Shown here: one piece after another, positions 1-7,839 of the stretch
Position numbering within the stretch: the stretch's first letter is position 1
How the letters are laid out: each line of letters starts with the position of its first letter
Origin: DATEPR01 sp963780635
GTDB taxonomy: Bacteria; Actinomycetota; Actinomycetes; Mycobacteriales; Pseudonocardiaceae
Direction: 5' to 3'
Assembly: GCA_963780635.1 (NCBI GenBank)
Contig: CAWACW010000022.1
Span: 1-64,000 of the forward strand
DNA length: 64,000 bases
The notes under the pieces: model-generated
What the model saw: only the letters and a program-made list of their open reading frames with translations
Told to the model about the DNA's origin: nothing
Database searches by the model: none
Program-made: the position numbers and the translations under genes

Positions 1-429
1 GGGTGTCAAGAACAAGATCGATGTCTGGCACTGCGCTCCGTGACGACACGATTGGAGCCTCTGTGACATGGACAAGGTGAAGGGGAGCACCGTGGCTTGG
101 GTTAGGCCGCCTGACTGCTGGCGCAAGACGATCAAGGCGAAGGCGCCCGCGCATACGGAGCGTGGCCATCCTGACACGATCGGTAGATGGTCCCGTTGGC
201 TAGCTAACCAGGCGACGACCGCGAGCCACGCGAAGTCCGGCCCACCACATCGACGCCACAGGCGCGGCCAACGGCGCACAATGACCGCAACCTGCGAATC
301 TTCTTCGCTTGGCCGGGTCAAACGAAGAAGATCCTCTCAGGCGAGAGCCCGATAGATGAGACCGAGCCGCCCGCGGCGCAGGAGATGGTCACGCCTGCGC
401 TCACCGATGGCGAGCACACACGACTGCTC

Positions 430-706
430 GAAGTCTGCCCTGGCCGAGACTTCTTCGCGGTCCAGGACACACCCGATCCTGCTCCTTTCGCATCACCGAC
501 TACCCAGTGCCCGATGGCCCGGCCAGGCACGACATGATCATCGCCTTGGGCCGCGTCACCGGAGAGATCACCGCATATTTCCGCCATCGCGCGGAATTGT
601 TCGACCCGGCGTCGATACAACGCCTGTGCGCCGACCTGATAGCACGGCTCAACCGGGCGACCCTCGACCCCGTGATGCGGGCTGTCGACCTCTCTATCCG
701 GTGCGT
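430..706 (+). pseudogene. frameshifted remnant resembling the C-terminal end of an NRPS condensation domain
   Basis: Two frames joined near 480-490 read like the end of a condensation domain. The first frame (about 433-489) gives a stretch centred on FFAVQDTPDPAPF, close to the usual F-VQNTP-P segment. The second (about 480-706) continues with DGPARHDMIIAL, then YFRHRAELFDPASIQRL and a short tail ending AVDLSI, like the family's K-FDLTL ... YRTDLFD-AT--RL ... VDLL pattern. No start, HHxxxDG motif or adenylation domain is present, so it is a fragment. The match is from memory of the family; a one-base deletion or insertion is needed to join the frames. Confidence 0.35.
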
Positions 707-770
707 CCCGCGACCAGCCCAGGACACCGAATGTCCATGCACGTCTTCTCCAGTGCACGCCGGGCCTTGA

Positions 771-1392
771 CCACTGATTCTCGCCAGGGCACAGAGCAGC
801 CAGGGTGGACCTGACAGGCGCGAATCGGCGGATCAGCTGGGTAGCCTCGCACGCTTGACTGGTGGGCGTCTAACGATCGTCCCGGATCCGCGCCAGTAGA
901 GTCCGTAACGCGTTACTGGAAATGTCCAGATTTTGTCCTGGATTCTTCGTGTCGCGAATGCGGAAGTCATGCTCGCCGGATCCGACTTCAACGCAGTTAA
1001 TCGATTCACACCGGGTACTCCGACGCCAAACAAGACCAGCCTCTTCCATGGGGACTCCTCATCCAACACGTCCAACCAGGCTCGTGAGAATTATCGCGCG
1101 TCTTTTGAACGAACAAAGCCACCGACCGAGTGCGGCGCTTGCGGCGATAGGCCCACAGCGCAGCGTTACCTATCGATCCCCGATCCGGGGTCGCTCAACA
1201 GTGGACTCGAAGTATGGCGACACACCGCTCGCAGTGTCCGCGGGCGGTCCCTAACCGCCCGCCGACCAGCCGCGATGCCCCTCTGATGCGAGCATGATCG
1301 GCTAATCAGCCACGTGGCTCTCCGACACCAGGCCGAACACGCTAGGATGAAGCTTGCCGCCGGCGCTTGACCGGCCACCCGAAGGAGTGCTC
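771..1392. other. 620-base stretch without a convincing gene
   Basis: No frame here has convincing coding character. The only structure noted is a perfect 12-base palindrome, GTAACGCGTTAC, at 905-916, inside a longer imperfect inverted repeat (CCAGTA ... TACTGG). It could be an operator or chance. The last 100 bases must carry the promoter of the XRE regulator that follows. Confidence 0.4.
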
Positions 1393-2262
1393 ATGGCTCG
1401 GCGCCCTGACCCGCAGTTCCTGCGCGGCCAGGTCAGCCGTCGCCTCCGGCAACTCCGCGAGCCACAGGGCCTCACGCAGGGTCAGGTGGCGCATCAAATG
1501 GACTGGGGCCTGTCCAAAGTCGTTCGGATCGAGAACGCGAACGTGAGCATCTCCACGAGTGACCTGCGAGGGCTCCTCAGGCTGTATGGGGTCGACGAAC
1601 AGGCCTCAGGGGACCTGATCGCCCGGGCCAAGGACAGCAAGCGACTGCCGTGGCATAGCGCATATGCGTCGGTGCTCAATCCGTCATTCCGCCGACTGCT
1701 CGCCTACGAGAGCTACGCCTCCTGCATCCAGCACGTCCACTCGTCCGTGATCCCGGGTCTCCTGCAGACCGAGGGCTACGCCCGCGCGGTGCTCGCACTG
1801 GCCCGCGACGGCCAGGACCTAGAGCAGGTCCTCGCCGCGAGAAAGGACAGGCTGGATCAGTTGACGGTCGATCCCCCCGAACTGCACTTCGTCCTGGACG
1901 AAGGGGTCATCCGCAGGGAGGTCGGCGGTCGGTCGGCCATGCGCGAGCAGTTGAAGGCCCTTATCGTCGCGGCGGAACGCCCGACAACGACGATCCAACT
2001 GGTGCCCTACGACAGGGGTGTCTATCCGGGACTCGCCCAGCCCTTCTTGATCCTCCAGCTCACTGACGACCTTGACACCGGCATCGACCATGTCGTGTTC
2101 CTGGAGAACGTGCGCTCGGACCACCTCATCGACGACGATCTCGCGGAGATCGACGGCTATCGGAGAAAATGGGATGGCGCACGACGTCATGCTCTCTCGC
2201 CATCGGATTCGCTGAAACTCATCCAGCAGCAGATCGACCAACTGGGTCGTCCCGAGGGATGA
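1393..2262 (+). CDS. XRE-family transcriptional regulator with DUF5753 domain
   Basis: This is a 289-residue DNA-binding regulator. Residues about 12-65 form a Cro/C1-type helix-turn-helix (RRLRQLREPQGLTQGQVA ... KVVRIEN). From about residue 100 the DUF5753 ligand/effector-like domain begins with the hallmark YES-A-CI--H--S-IPGLLQTEGYARA. The ATG at 1393 follows GAAGGAG at 1381. Such regulators in actinomycetes are usually paired with a small DUF397 protein; none is seen here. The next gene instead encodes a small membrane protein, so that pair may be the functional unit. Length is normal for the family. Confidence 0.9.
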   Translation: MARRPDPQFLRGQVSRRLRQLREPQGLTQGQVAHQMDWGLSKVVRIENANVSISTSDLRGLLRLYGVDEQASGDLIARAKDSKRLPWHSAYASVLNPSFRRLLAYESYASCIQHVHSSVIPGLLQTEGYARAVLALARDGQDLEQVLAARKDRLDQLTVDPPELHFVLDEGVIRREVGGRSAMREQLKALIVAAERPTTTIQLVPYDRGVYPGLAQPFLILQLTDDLDTGIDHVVFLENVRSDHLIDDDLAEIDGYRRKWDGARRHALSPSDSLKLIQQQIDQLGRPEG

Positions 2263-2325
2263 GTGGCATTCAGTCGTCCAGCGCGATCCGAAACGTGACA
2301 CTTGGCCTGTTCAGGAGTAGGTCTC

Positions 2326-2655
2326 ATGAGCGAGAACGCGGGCTCCCAGTCCGCCGCCCCGGATAAGGATCCGACCGGCCCGTCGGCCGAACTTCCTACA
2401 ACACCGGAACTCCGGGTTTCCGAGGGCAACGGCGTCGTGCAGCAGCTCCTGACCTTCGTAACGGTGATGAGCGCAGGCAACCGAACCCAGAAGACCATCG
2501 CCGTCAGCATTGTCGTGTTCGCGTTCGCGATCGTCGTCGTGGTGACTACCCACGGCGCCCTACCATGGTTGGGCGGCGCCACGGGCATCGCCGGAGCTGC
2601 TGTCGGTACCACGAAGACGGTCAAGCGTCTTCGCCAATCGAAGTCCGGAGAATAG
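2326..2655 (+). CDS. small membrane protein, unknown function
   Basis: The 109-residue product has a hydrophilic, proline/serine-rich N-terminus, one strong hydrophobic helix at about 58-78 (TIAVSIVVFAFAIVVVV) and a second weaker glycine/alanine-rich segment at about 82-95, then a basic tail (KTVKRLRQSKSGE). The ATG at 2326 lies behind AGGAGTAGG. It sits 63 bases after the XRE-DUF5753 gene on the same strand and may be co-transcribed. Its last 96 bases overlap the opposite-strand gene at 2560-2856. I do not recognise the family. Confidence 0.55.
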   Translation: MSENAGSQSAAPDKDPTGPSAELPTTPELRVSEGNGVVQQLLTFVTVMSAGNRTQKTIAVSIVVFAFAIVVVVTTHGALPWLGGATGIAGAAVGTTKTVKRLRQSKSGE

Positions 2656-2856
2656 TCGCGGCACCAGAAGGGCCACGGCCAGTCCACCACCTGCGGCCAC
2701 CACTCCGACCACGACCGCCTGCACGATTGCGTGGTAGCCGTCGTCCGGGCTCGCGGCATCTGCCACCAGTATCCCTGCGGCGACCGCGACGAACCCGACG
2801 GCCACACACGCCAGGCTATATACCACCAGTTTCAGACCGATCGGCCGAGGATTCAT
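2560..2856 (-). CDS. small two-helix membrane protein, unknown function
   Basis: The 98-residue frame encodes two clear transmembrane segments, LVVYSLACVAVGFVAVAAGILVA (about 9-31) and a second at about 43-65 (AIVQAVVVGVVAAGGGLAVALL). A basic/polar C-terminus follows. It is oriented against the preceding small membrane protein and the two reading frames overlap tail to tail by 96 bases, which is long; at least one C-terminus may be misjudged. The positive-inside residues near the N-terminus (MNPRPIGLK) favour a real inner-membrane protein. No family recognised. Confidence 0.5.
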   Translation of the reverse strand: MNPRPIGLKLVVYSLACVAVGFVAVAAGILVADAASPDDGYHAIVQAVVVGVVAAGGGLAVALLVPRLFSGLRLAKTLDRLRGTDSSSGDARGAAQPW

Positions 2857-3589
2857 GCGGTCACGCCCCGCACCCCGGAAGGGTCGGATTCGAACGCGAT
2901 CGTGATGGACAGGCGAATGAGGGCCCAGCGTCGGAGTCAGAGATGTTCAACCAGGGCAACCCGGAATCGGAGCCGGTTAAGCCATCCATCAGATGGAACA
3001 CCCCTCGCGTCGCGGAACCAGTCATGATCATGCCATGCCGTGCCGCCGAGCTCAAGATCCGGCGCGTCACAATGTGCGAGACTGCTGCGTCCACTGGAAC
3101 TGCCGAATCCGTCACAAGCAAGTGCGCTGTGAGTGCACACCTTCCCACAGGATCGCAGCCCGGCGTGCGTGCCCCGGCATCTGTCAACTATTTGTCAAGT
3201 TCTTCTGGGTTGAACGATACACCTCAAAGACCATCACGCAGCTCTTACCTGCACCGATATTCGGCCACAGTGGACTGTTGATGCCGGGCCTGATATCGGT
3301 TGCGCACCAACCCACATTGGGGATTGCGCATCTGTCCACGTCACGTTCCCGGCGGTGCGCACAATGCTGCCACTTTGAACGCGGGCTCGTGTCGGCGAAC
3401 TTCTGGTCGTCTCAGGTGGAATCAGATGACATTGACGCACTACTGGCGCATGCGGGGTTCTGGGTACCGCCGCGTTGGTGACGTCGGCATGCAAGGTCGC
3501 GGTCCACCTGCATGCCGGTGGCGGGATGCGAGTCGGCCTGTCCCGTTGAAGTGCTGCATCTGTCGAGCGGTCGGAACGGCAAGCAGGAG
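2857..3589. other. 730-base stretch without a recognisable gene
   Basis: Short frames exist on both strands but none has domain character, a good ribosome site or consistent third-position GC. Base composition is less GC-rich than the flanking core genes (for example 3040-3300). Together with the pseudogene next to it, this suggests decayed accessory DNA. Confidence 0.4.
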
Positions 3590-4165
3590 GACCTTGTATA
3601 CCGATATGCCAGTTGGGCGAGCGAAGGCCCGTAGGTCGGGCAGCGTCCGCGCGGCCGGACTTTCCAGCAGGCACATATTGATGTGGTGGATCGGATGGCG
3701 GTAGCGGACCTCGTCGGGACATGCTTGTCTGGCGGCCAGGAGGGCGCGGTAGCAGTGTTCTTGTTTGCCCCATGAGTGAACGAGCGGGCGACGTCGGCCC
3801 AGGAGCGGGTGTTGCGTTGGGTGACCCGAATCGCGGCTGGGGTGATCTGGCGGGCGGTTTCGATGACTGTATCCGAGTCGCCGAACACTCTGGCGATGCC
3901 GATAAGAGCCCGACTCCGGTCGGACCGCATGCGTGAATGGATGGTTGGCATCGGTGCCCAGTCGGTGTGCAGCGCCGACCACTTCGCCGATCAGTGTGTA
4001 GGCCATGTTGATGACCAGGCGCTCGGCGCGGCCGGCACGGCGCAGCACGATCGCCCAGGCGCGCCGCGTGGCTGCTGAGCGGGGTGTTCGAATATGTTGA
4101 TCTGTGCCTTATCGCCGAACCGGAATGTGCCTGGAATGCACGGGCCGTCTTCTGGATCGTGACTT
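3590..4165 (-). pseudogene. decayed XRE-type regulator, C-terminal TPR-like half
   Basis: Reading leftwards, three frames must be joined to recover a familiar actinomycete regulator tail. About 4048-3925 gives NMAYTLIGEVVGAAHRLGTD and ANHPFT; about 3925-3772 gives ALIGIARVFGDSDTVIETA ... RSWADVARSFT; about 3772-3599 gives GKQEHCYRALLAARQACPDE then LLESPAARTLPDLRAFA. In intact relatives these follow each other in one TPR-like domain after an N-terminal helix-turn-helix, ending in R-LPGLRAFA-R-GV. The helix-turn-helix half is not visible, and frameshifts lie near 3925 and 3772. It is a pseudogene unless the sequence is wrong at several places. Confidence 0.6.
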
Positions 4166-4440
4166 CCAATTAGTATGCCAAGGATACTCGGCATCGAGGA
4201 TTTGTTGGACAAATGGGCGGTCACGTTCAACAGGTACGACGACTACTCTGCTTTCCGGAGGCCCATGACTGTGCTGGTTGACCTACTAGCTCGCCAGGGG
4301 TGAGGTGGAGGCCGGACGCGGTCGGGCGGTTCGTCCGGCGATTCGCCGCCGGTACGGCACCGCGGGACGCCGCCGCGAGCGACGAATCACCTTGCGGGGC
4401 AACAGGCATGGCACGACCGCGCGGGCCGCGGCCCACCGAC

Positions 4441-5193
4441 CTACCAGCCGCGCGACGGGAGCGGGCGGCGCAGGCCGTCCGGCGGCGGTGCGCTCAGCGC
4501 GGCCAGGATCTCCGGGTGCATCGGCGCCGCGCCGACCACGCCCGCGACGAACGCGCGCACCAAGCCGGTCCAGTCCGCGGACCGGCGCAGCATCGGGTGA
4601 CCGGCGCCGTGCACCTCGAACCGGCACACCGCGGGACTCACCTCTCGGGCGCGGACCGCGTAGTCGTAGGACCGGGCAGGGCTGGTCCACCTGTCCCGGT
4701 CGCCGTGCGCGATCAGCACCCGCCGCCCGGCCAGCTGCCCGACCGGATCGTCGCGCTCCAGCCAGGGCGCCAGCGCGCACACCGCGTGGACGCCCTCGGT
4801 CCCCGCGCTCAGCAGCGCGGCACGCCCACCCATCGAGTGGCCGACGAGCACGACGACGGCCTGCGGGTGCCGGGTGCGTATCTCCTGCAGCGCCCACCGG
4901 GCGTCCCGGAGCGGGTCCCGTGCCGGTTCGTTCCAGCCACGGACCCGGTTGCGCAGCAGCCACACCGCCGTCCGCGCCCCGAGTGCGCCGTGCACGTTGC
5001 GGGCGATCGGCACCATCCGCTGGTAGGCGAGCTGCCGGGCGCTGGTCGGCTGCGTACTGCGCGATCTGCCACCGTGCAGCACGAGCACCACGGCATCCGT
5101 CTCGCCGACGGCCGGCCACACCCGCGGGCTCGGCCGCTGCCCGGTCGCCGAGCGGTCGAGGCGGGACGAGTCGCCGGTGCGATGGGTGTCCAC
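4441..5193 (-). CDS. alpha/beta hydrolase (dienelactone hydrolase/esterase-like)
   Basis: The 250-residue protein has the alpha/beta-hydrolase signature. VVLVLHGG (about 35-42) gives the oxyanion-hole strand. VVVLVGHSMGGRAAL (about 113-127) carries the serine nucleophile elbow G-H-S-M-G. VLIAHGDRDRW supplies the acid and EVHGAGHPM the histidine. The GTG at 5193 is the longest start; the ribosome site is weak, so a slightly shorter start is possible. It is divergent from the GNAT gene, about 110 bases away. Substrate cannot be deduced; the compact core lacks a large cap domain. Confidence 0.85.
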   Translation of the reverse strand: MDTHRTGDSSRLDRSATGQRPSPRVWPAVGETDAVVLVLHGGRSRSTQPTSARQLAYQRMVPIARNVHGALGARTAVWLLRNRVRGWNEPARDPLRDARWALQEIRTRHPQAVVVLVGHSMGGRAALLSAGTEGVHAVCALAPWLERDDPVGQLAGRRVLIAHGDRDRWTSPARSYDYAVRAREVSPAVCRFEVHGAGHPMLRRSADWTGLVRAFVAGVVGAAPMHPEILAALSAPPPDGLRRPLPSRGW

Positions 5194-5307
5194 ACCAGGT
5201 GTTCGTGCCAGGTACCCCGTTCGGCTGGCGTTGTGCGACGCGCATCACAGCCACGCGCACTACTCTGACGCGACTGTAACCGTCAGTGACATCGAAACGA
5301 GGACGGC

Positions 5308-6030
5308 ATGCACGACGTCGCACACCGGGCGGAATGGGCGGTGCACCAACGTGCGCGGTCGGCCTGCGCGGCCGCGACGCGAGCCGGCGTGGCCGGTCGG
5401 TTCCGGGCGTGGGACCAGGACGGTGTGCTGGCCGTGTCGGCCACGGAGCCCGCGCTGGGTCACCTCTCGGTGGTGACCGGCGTGACGCCCGCGACCCTGC
5501 CCGCGGCGATCGACCTGATCCGCGGGTCCGCGCTGGACGGCACGCTGATCATCTCGGCCGACCTGGGTGAGCCGGCGGGTCTGGTGCGCGGCGGCGAACG
5601 CCCGCTGGCGGTCGCGGATCTCCCGTCGTCTGCGGCACGGCGGCACCCGGACGTCGTGGCGGCCGACGACTCCTTCGTCGACATTCTGCTGGCCGGTTAC
5701 GAATCGGCCGGGCCCGTCGCCGACTTCATCGCGGCCGAGCACCGGCAACCCGAGGTGCGCCGGTTCGTCGTGCTGGACGGCGCGACGCCGATCGCGGCCG
5801 CCGCCATGACCGTGCACGACGGCATCGCCGTGATGGGCGGTGCCTCGACCCTGCCGGACCATCGCGGGCGGGGCGCGCAGTCCCGGTTGCTCGCGCACCG
5901 ACTGTGGCTGGCCGCCGAGGCCGGGTGCACGCTGGCCGTCGGCACTGCCAGAGCCGACTCCGTCAGCCTGGCCAACCTGCGCCGGGCCGGCTTCGAAATC
6001 CACCGGCGGATCGCCTGGACACCTGCCTAG
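5308..6030 (+). CDS. GNAT-family N-acetyltransferase
   Basis: A 240-residue protein whose C-terminal half is a GNAT fold. A strand-rich segment, RRFVVLDGATPIAAAAMTVHDG (about 151-172), precedes the acetyl-CoA loop ASTLPDHRGRGAQSRLLAHR (about 178-197; R/Q-x-x-G-x-G/A type). It ends with LANLRRAGFEIHRR, typical of the last strand-helix. The N-terminal 140 residues resemble the first half of a duplicated GNAT protein. ATG at 5308 is preceded by GAGGA. The methyltransferase gene follows 10 bases after its stop, suggesting co-transcription. The substrate is unknown. Confidence 0.85.
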   Translation: MHDVAHRAEWAVHQRARSACAAATRAGVAGRFRAWDQDGVLAVSATEPALGHLSVVTGVTPATLPAAIDLIRGSALDGTLIISADLGEPAGLVRGGERPLAVADLPSSAARRHPDVVAADDSFVDILLAGYESAGPVADFIAAEHRQPEVRRFVVLDGATPIAAAAMTVHDGIAVMGGASTLPDHRGRGAQSRLLAHRLWLAAEAGCTLAVGTARADSVSLANLRRAGFEIHRRIAWTPA

Positions 6031-6040
6031 GATCGCCGGC

Positions 6041-6757
6041 GTGACCGAGCCCGAGGTGTTCGCCGACTTCCAGCCCGCGCCGAACATCGCCGGGCATCCG
6101 GAGGTCTACGAGCGGGAGAACGCGGCCATCGACCCGACCGGCGTGCTGTGGCAGGCGCTGCGCGACGAGGCCGACTGGGCCGGGCGGACCTTGGTGGATC
6201 TGGGCTGTGGCACCGGTTTCTGGCTGCCGCGTTACGCGGCGGGCCCGGGTGCGGCTGCCCGGGTGGCCGGTGTCGAGCCGGATCCCGCGCTGCGCGCGAG
6301 GGCAGCGCGGCACGACGGCGTCGAGGTCCTGGCCGGGTCTGCCGAGCGGTTGCCGTTCGCGGACGCCTCGGTGGACGTGATCCACGCCCGGTTCGCCTAC
6401 TTCTTCCCGCCGCACTGCGCACCCGGTCTGCGCGAGGCGATGCGGGTGCTGCGGCCCGGCGGTGCGCTCGTGGTGATCGACAACGACTGGCGGCACGGCG
6501 AGTTCGCCGAGTTGCTGCGAGCCTCGTTCTGGGCGCGGGCCCAGGGGAGCGCCGACACCACCGACGCCTGGTGGGCCGAGCACGGTGCCCGGCGGACCGA
6601 GGTGATGTCCGCGTGGCGCTGCGCCGACCCGGCGGAGCTGGAGTCCGTGCTGCGTATCGAGTTCCCGGCCGACATGGTCGACGCGTGGGTCCGCGATCAT
6701 CCGGATCGCGCGGACCTCGGCTACGGCTACGCACTGTTCACCCGCACGCGGGACTGA
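6041..6757 (+). CDS. class I SAM-dependent methyltransferase
   Basis: A 238-residue enzyme of the Methyltransf_11/25 type. Motif I is LVDLGCGTGFWLPRYA (about 47-62), with the glycine-rich SAM loop. Motif II ends at the acidic GVEPDP, and AERLPFADASVDVIHARFAY gives motif IV/post-II. VLRPGGALVVIDND is the usual motif V. The GTG at 6041 is chosen because it lies just after the GNAT stop and gives a normal N-terminus. No substrate domain is recognisable. Probably in an operon with the acetyltransferase upstream. Confidence 0.88.
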   Translation: MTEPEVFADFQPAPNIAGHPEVYERENAAIDPTGVLWQALRDEADWAGRTLVDLGCGTGFWLPRYAAGPGAAARVAGVEPDPALRARAARHDGVEVLAGSAERLPFADASVDVIHARFAYFFPPHCAPGLREAMRVLRPGGALVVIDNDWRHGEFAELLRASFWARAQGSADTTDAWWAEHGARRTEVMSAWRCADPAELESVLRIEFPADMVDAWVRDHPDRADLGYGYALFTRTRD

Positions 6758-7024
6758 TCGAGCAGGTCCGGCGTTACGGTCCCGTCGAGGGGGACACCTG
6801 CGGCGACCGGACCCGTGGCTGACCCGCACGTCGAGCACGGCCGGGCCGGTTCGTTCGGTTTGCCCGGCCTCGGCCTAATCGCTACGTTCAGCGACCACCT
6901 ACGGCTCGCGCCCCACCGGCTGGGTGAACTGCGGCAGGCACTGCGCGTCGCGATCGGCACCCTCGCGGGACCGTGCCCGCGCGCTGCGCCAGCTACGCGG
7001 TACCCGCCCGGCGATCCCGACCGC

Positions 7025-7204
7025 TCAGGCGGCGCGCCATCGGCCCGCCACCGTCGCGACCTGCGCGGGCAGTGCCGTCTCCGGCGGCACCGGGTAGCCG
7101 ATCGTCTGCTTCGCGTACCAGTGCTGCTGGCAGACGTCGGAGCAGAAGTAGTCCGACGGGGAAGCCGCGTTCAAGCGGCCACACTCACTACACGGCGTGC
7201 TCAT
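7025..7204 (-). CDS. small zinc-ribbon-like protein
   Basis: A 59-residue protein beginning MSTPCSECGRLN and continuing DYFCSDVCQQHWYAK; the spacing C-x2-C ... C-x3-C suggests one zinc site. The ATG at 7204 has GGAGG six bases upstream. It is transcribed away from the SRP RNA and dnaX. Similar tiny treble-clef/ribbon proteins are common in actinomycetes, but no function is established here. Confidence 0.7.
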   Translation of the reverse strand: MSTPCSECGRLNAASPSDYFCSDVCQQHWYAKQTIGYPVPPETALPAQVATVAGRWRAA

Positions 7205-7313
7205 CGTCCGCCTCCGTCTTGTCGCCCCTGCTTGCGACGGTAGGAAGCCCACGCGACGACGGTGTTTCGATCGCGTGTCGACCGTGCGTCAGTGCTCCGG
7301 GCGGCCGGCCCGC

Positions 7314-7319
7314 TACACT
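7314..7319 (+). promoter_or_regulatory. probable -10 box of the SRP RNA gene
   Basis: TACACT lies 7 bases upstream of the first base of the SRP RNA stem at 7326, the expected distance for a sigma-A start. The -35 region is not obvious, as is common in this GC-rich context. Confidence 0.5.
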
Positions 7320-7325
7320 GTGCGT

Positions 7326-7411
7326 GGACCTCGTGCGGCGTTCATCTCGTGAACCTCCCCAGGGCCGGAAGGCAGCAAGGATAAGCGGGCTCTAGCGGGT
7401 GCGCGGGGTCC
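7326..7411 (+). ncRNA. ffs: signal recognition particle RNA (4.5S-type)
   Basis: The sequence contains the conserved SRP RNA tip, with GAACCTCCCCAGG, GGAAGGCAGCAAGG and TAAGCGGGC in the right order and spacing for the symmetric and asymmetric loops bound by Ffh. The ends GGACCTCGTGC and GCGCGGGGTCC pair over 11 bases to close the hairpin, which fixes the boundaries. The RNA assembles with Ffh to target membrane proteins. The position just upstream of dnaX is typical for actinobacteria. Confidence 0.93.
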
Positions 7412-7425
7412 CCTACTTCGGGGAC

Positions 7426-7464
7426 CGGCCCCGGTTCGTCGATACCGACGAGCCGGGGCCGTTT
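7426..7464 (+). terminator. rho-independent terminator of ffs
   Basis: A 16-base-pair stem (one G-U), starting CGGCCCCGG and closing CCGGGGCCG, with a short ATA-type loop is followed by TTT. It starts 15 bases after the SRP RNA. Confidence 0.8.
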
Positions 7465-7503
7465 CTGTTCGGCGATAGTGTGCCGACCTGGGGGGATACG
7501 CAG

Positions 7504-7806
7504 GTGATGACCGCCGCGGTGGTCGCCGGCGGGCTCGGTGTCGAGGTGGGGGACAGCCGGCTGTTCGCCGATCCCGACCTGAACCTGGACGCGGGCCTCA
7601 CGCTGACCGGGGGCGACGGCACCGGCCGGTCCACGCTGCCGCACTGCCCGTACGGCCTGCGGCCGCCGACCGGGGGCGGGATCAGGATCCTTGGTGCCCG
7701 GCCCGACGAGCGGTCGGTGCCGCTGGTGATCGGGCTGCCGGTCGTCGCGCCGGTCGCCGCGATACCGATCGTGCTCGGCCTGGCGGCCTACGGCGTCGCG
7801 CGCTGA
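7504..7806 (+). CDS. hypothetical protein with C-terminal hydrophobic segment
   Basis: A 100-residue frame starts at GTG 7504 (or ATG 7507), eight bases after GGGGGG. The middle is glycine/proline-rich and the last about 30 residues are hydrophobic (VPLVIGLPVVAPVAAIPIVL), a possible membrane anchor. It lies between the ffs terminator and dnaX and ends 33 bases before dnaX. Unknown family. Codon use is GC3-rich as in real genes here, but the evidence is modest. Confidence 0.4.
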   Translation: MMTAAVVAGGLGVEVGDSRLFADPDLNLDAGLTLTGGDGTGRSTLPHCPYGLRPPTGGGIRILGARPDERSVPLVIGLPVVAPVAAIPIVLGLAAYGVAR

Positions 7807-7839
7807 CGCCCGGTCGGGGCTGACCTGTAACCTCGCGAC

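Noticed and set aside
68..355. Plus-strand frame of 95 codons
   Set aside because: Basic, low-complexity product with no motif and it overlaps the condensation-like fragment's approach in another frame.
4300..5279. Several overlapping plus-strand frames of about 320 codons
   Set aside because: Antisense shadows of the alpha/beta hydrolase at 4441-5193.
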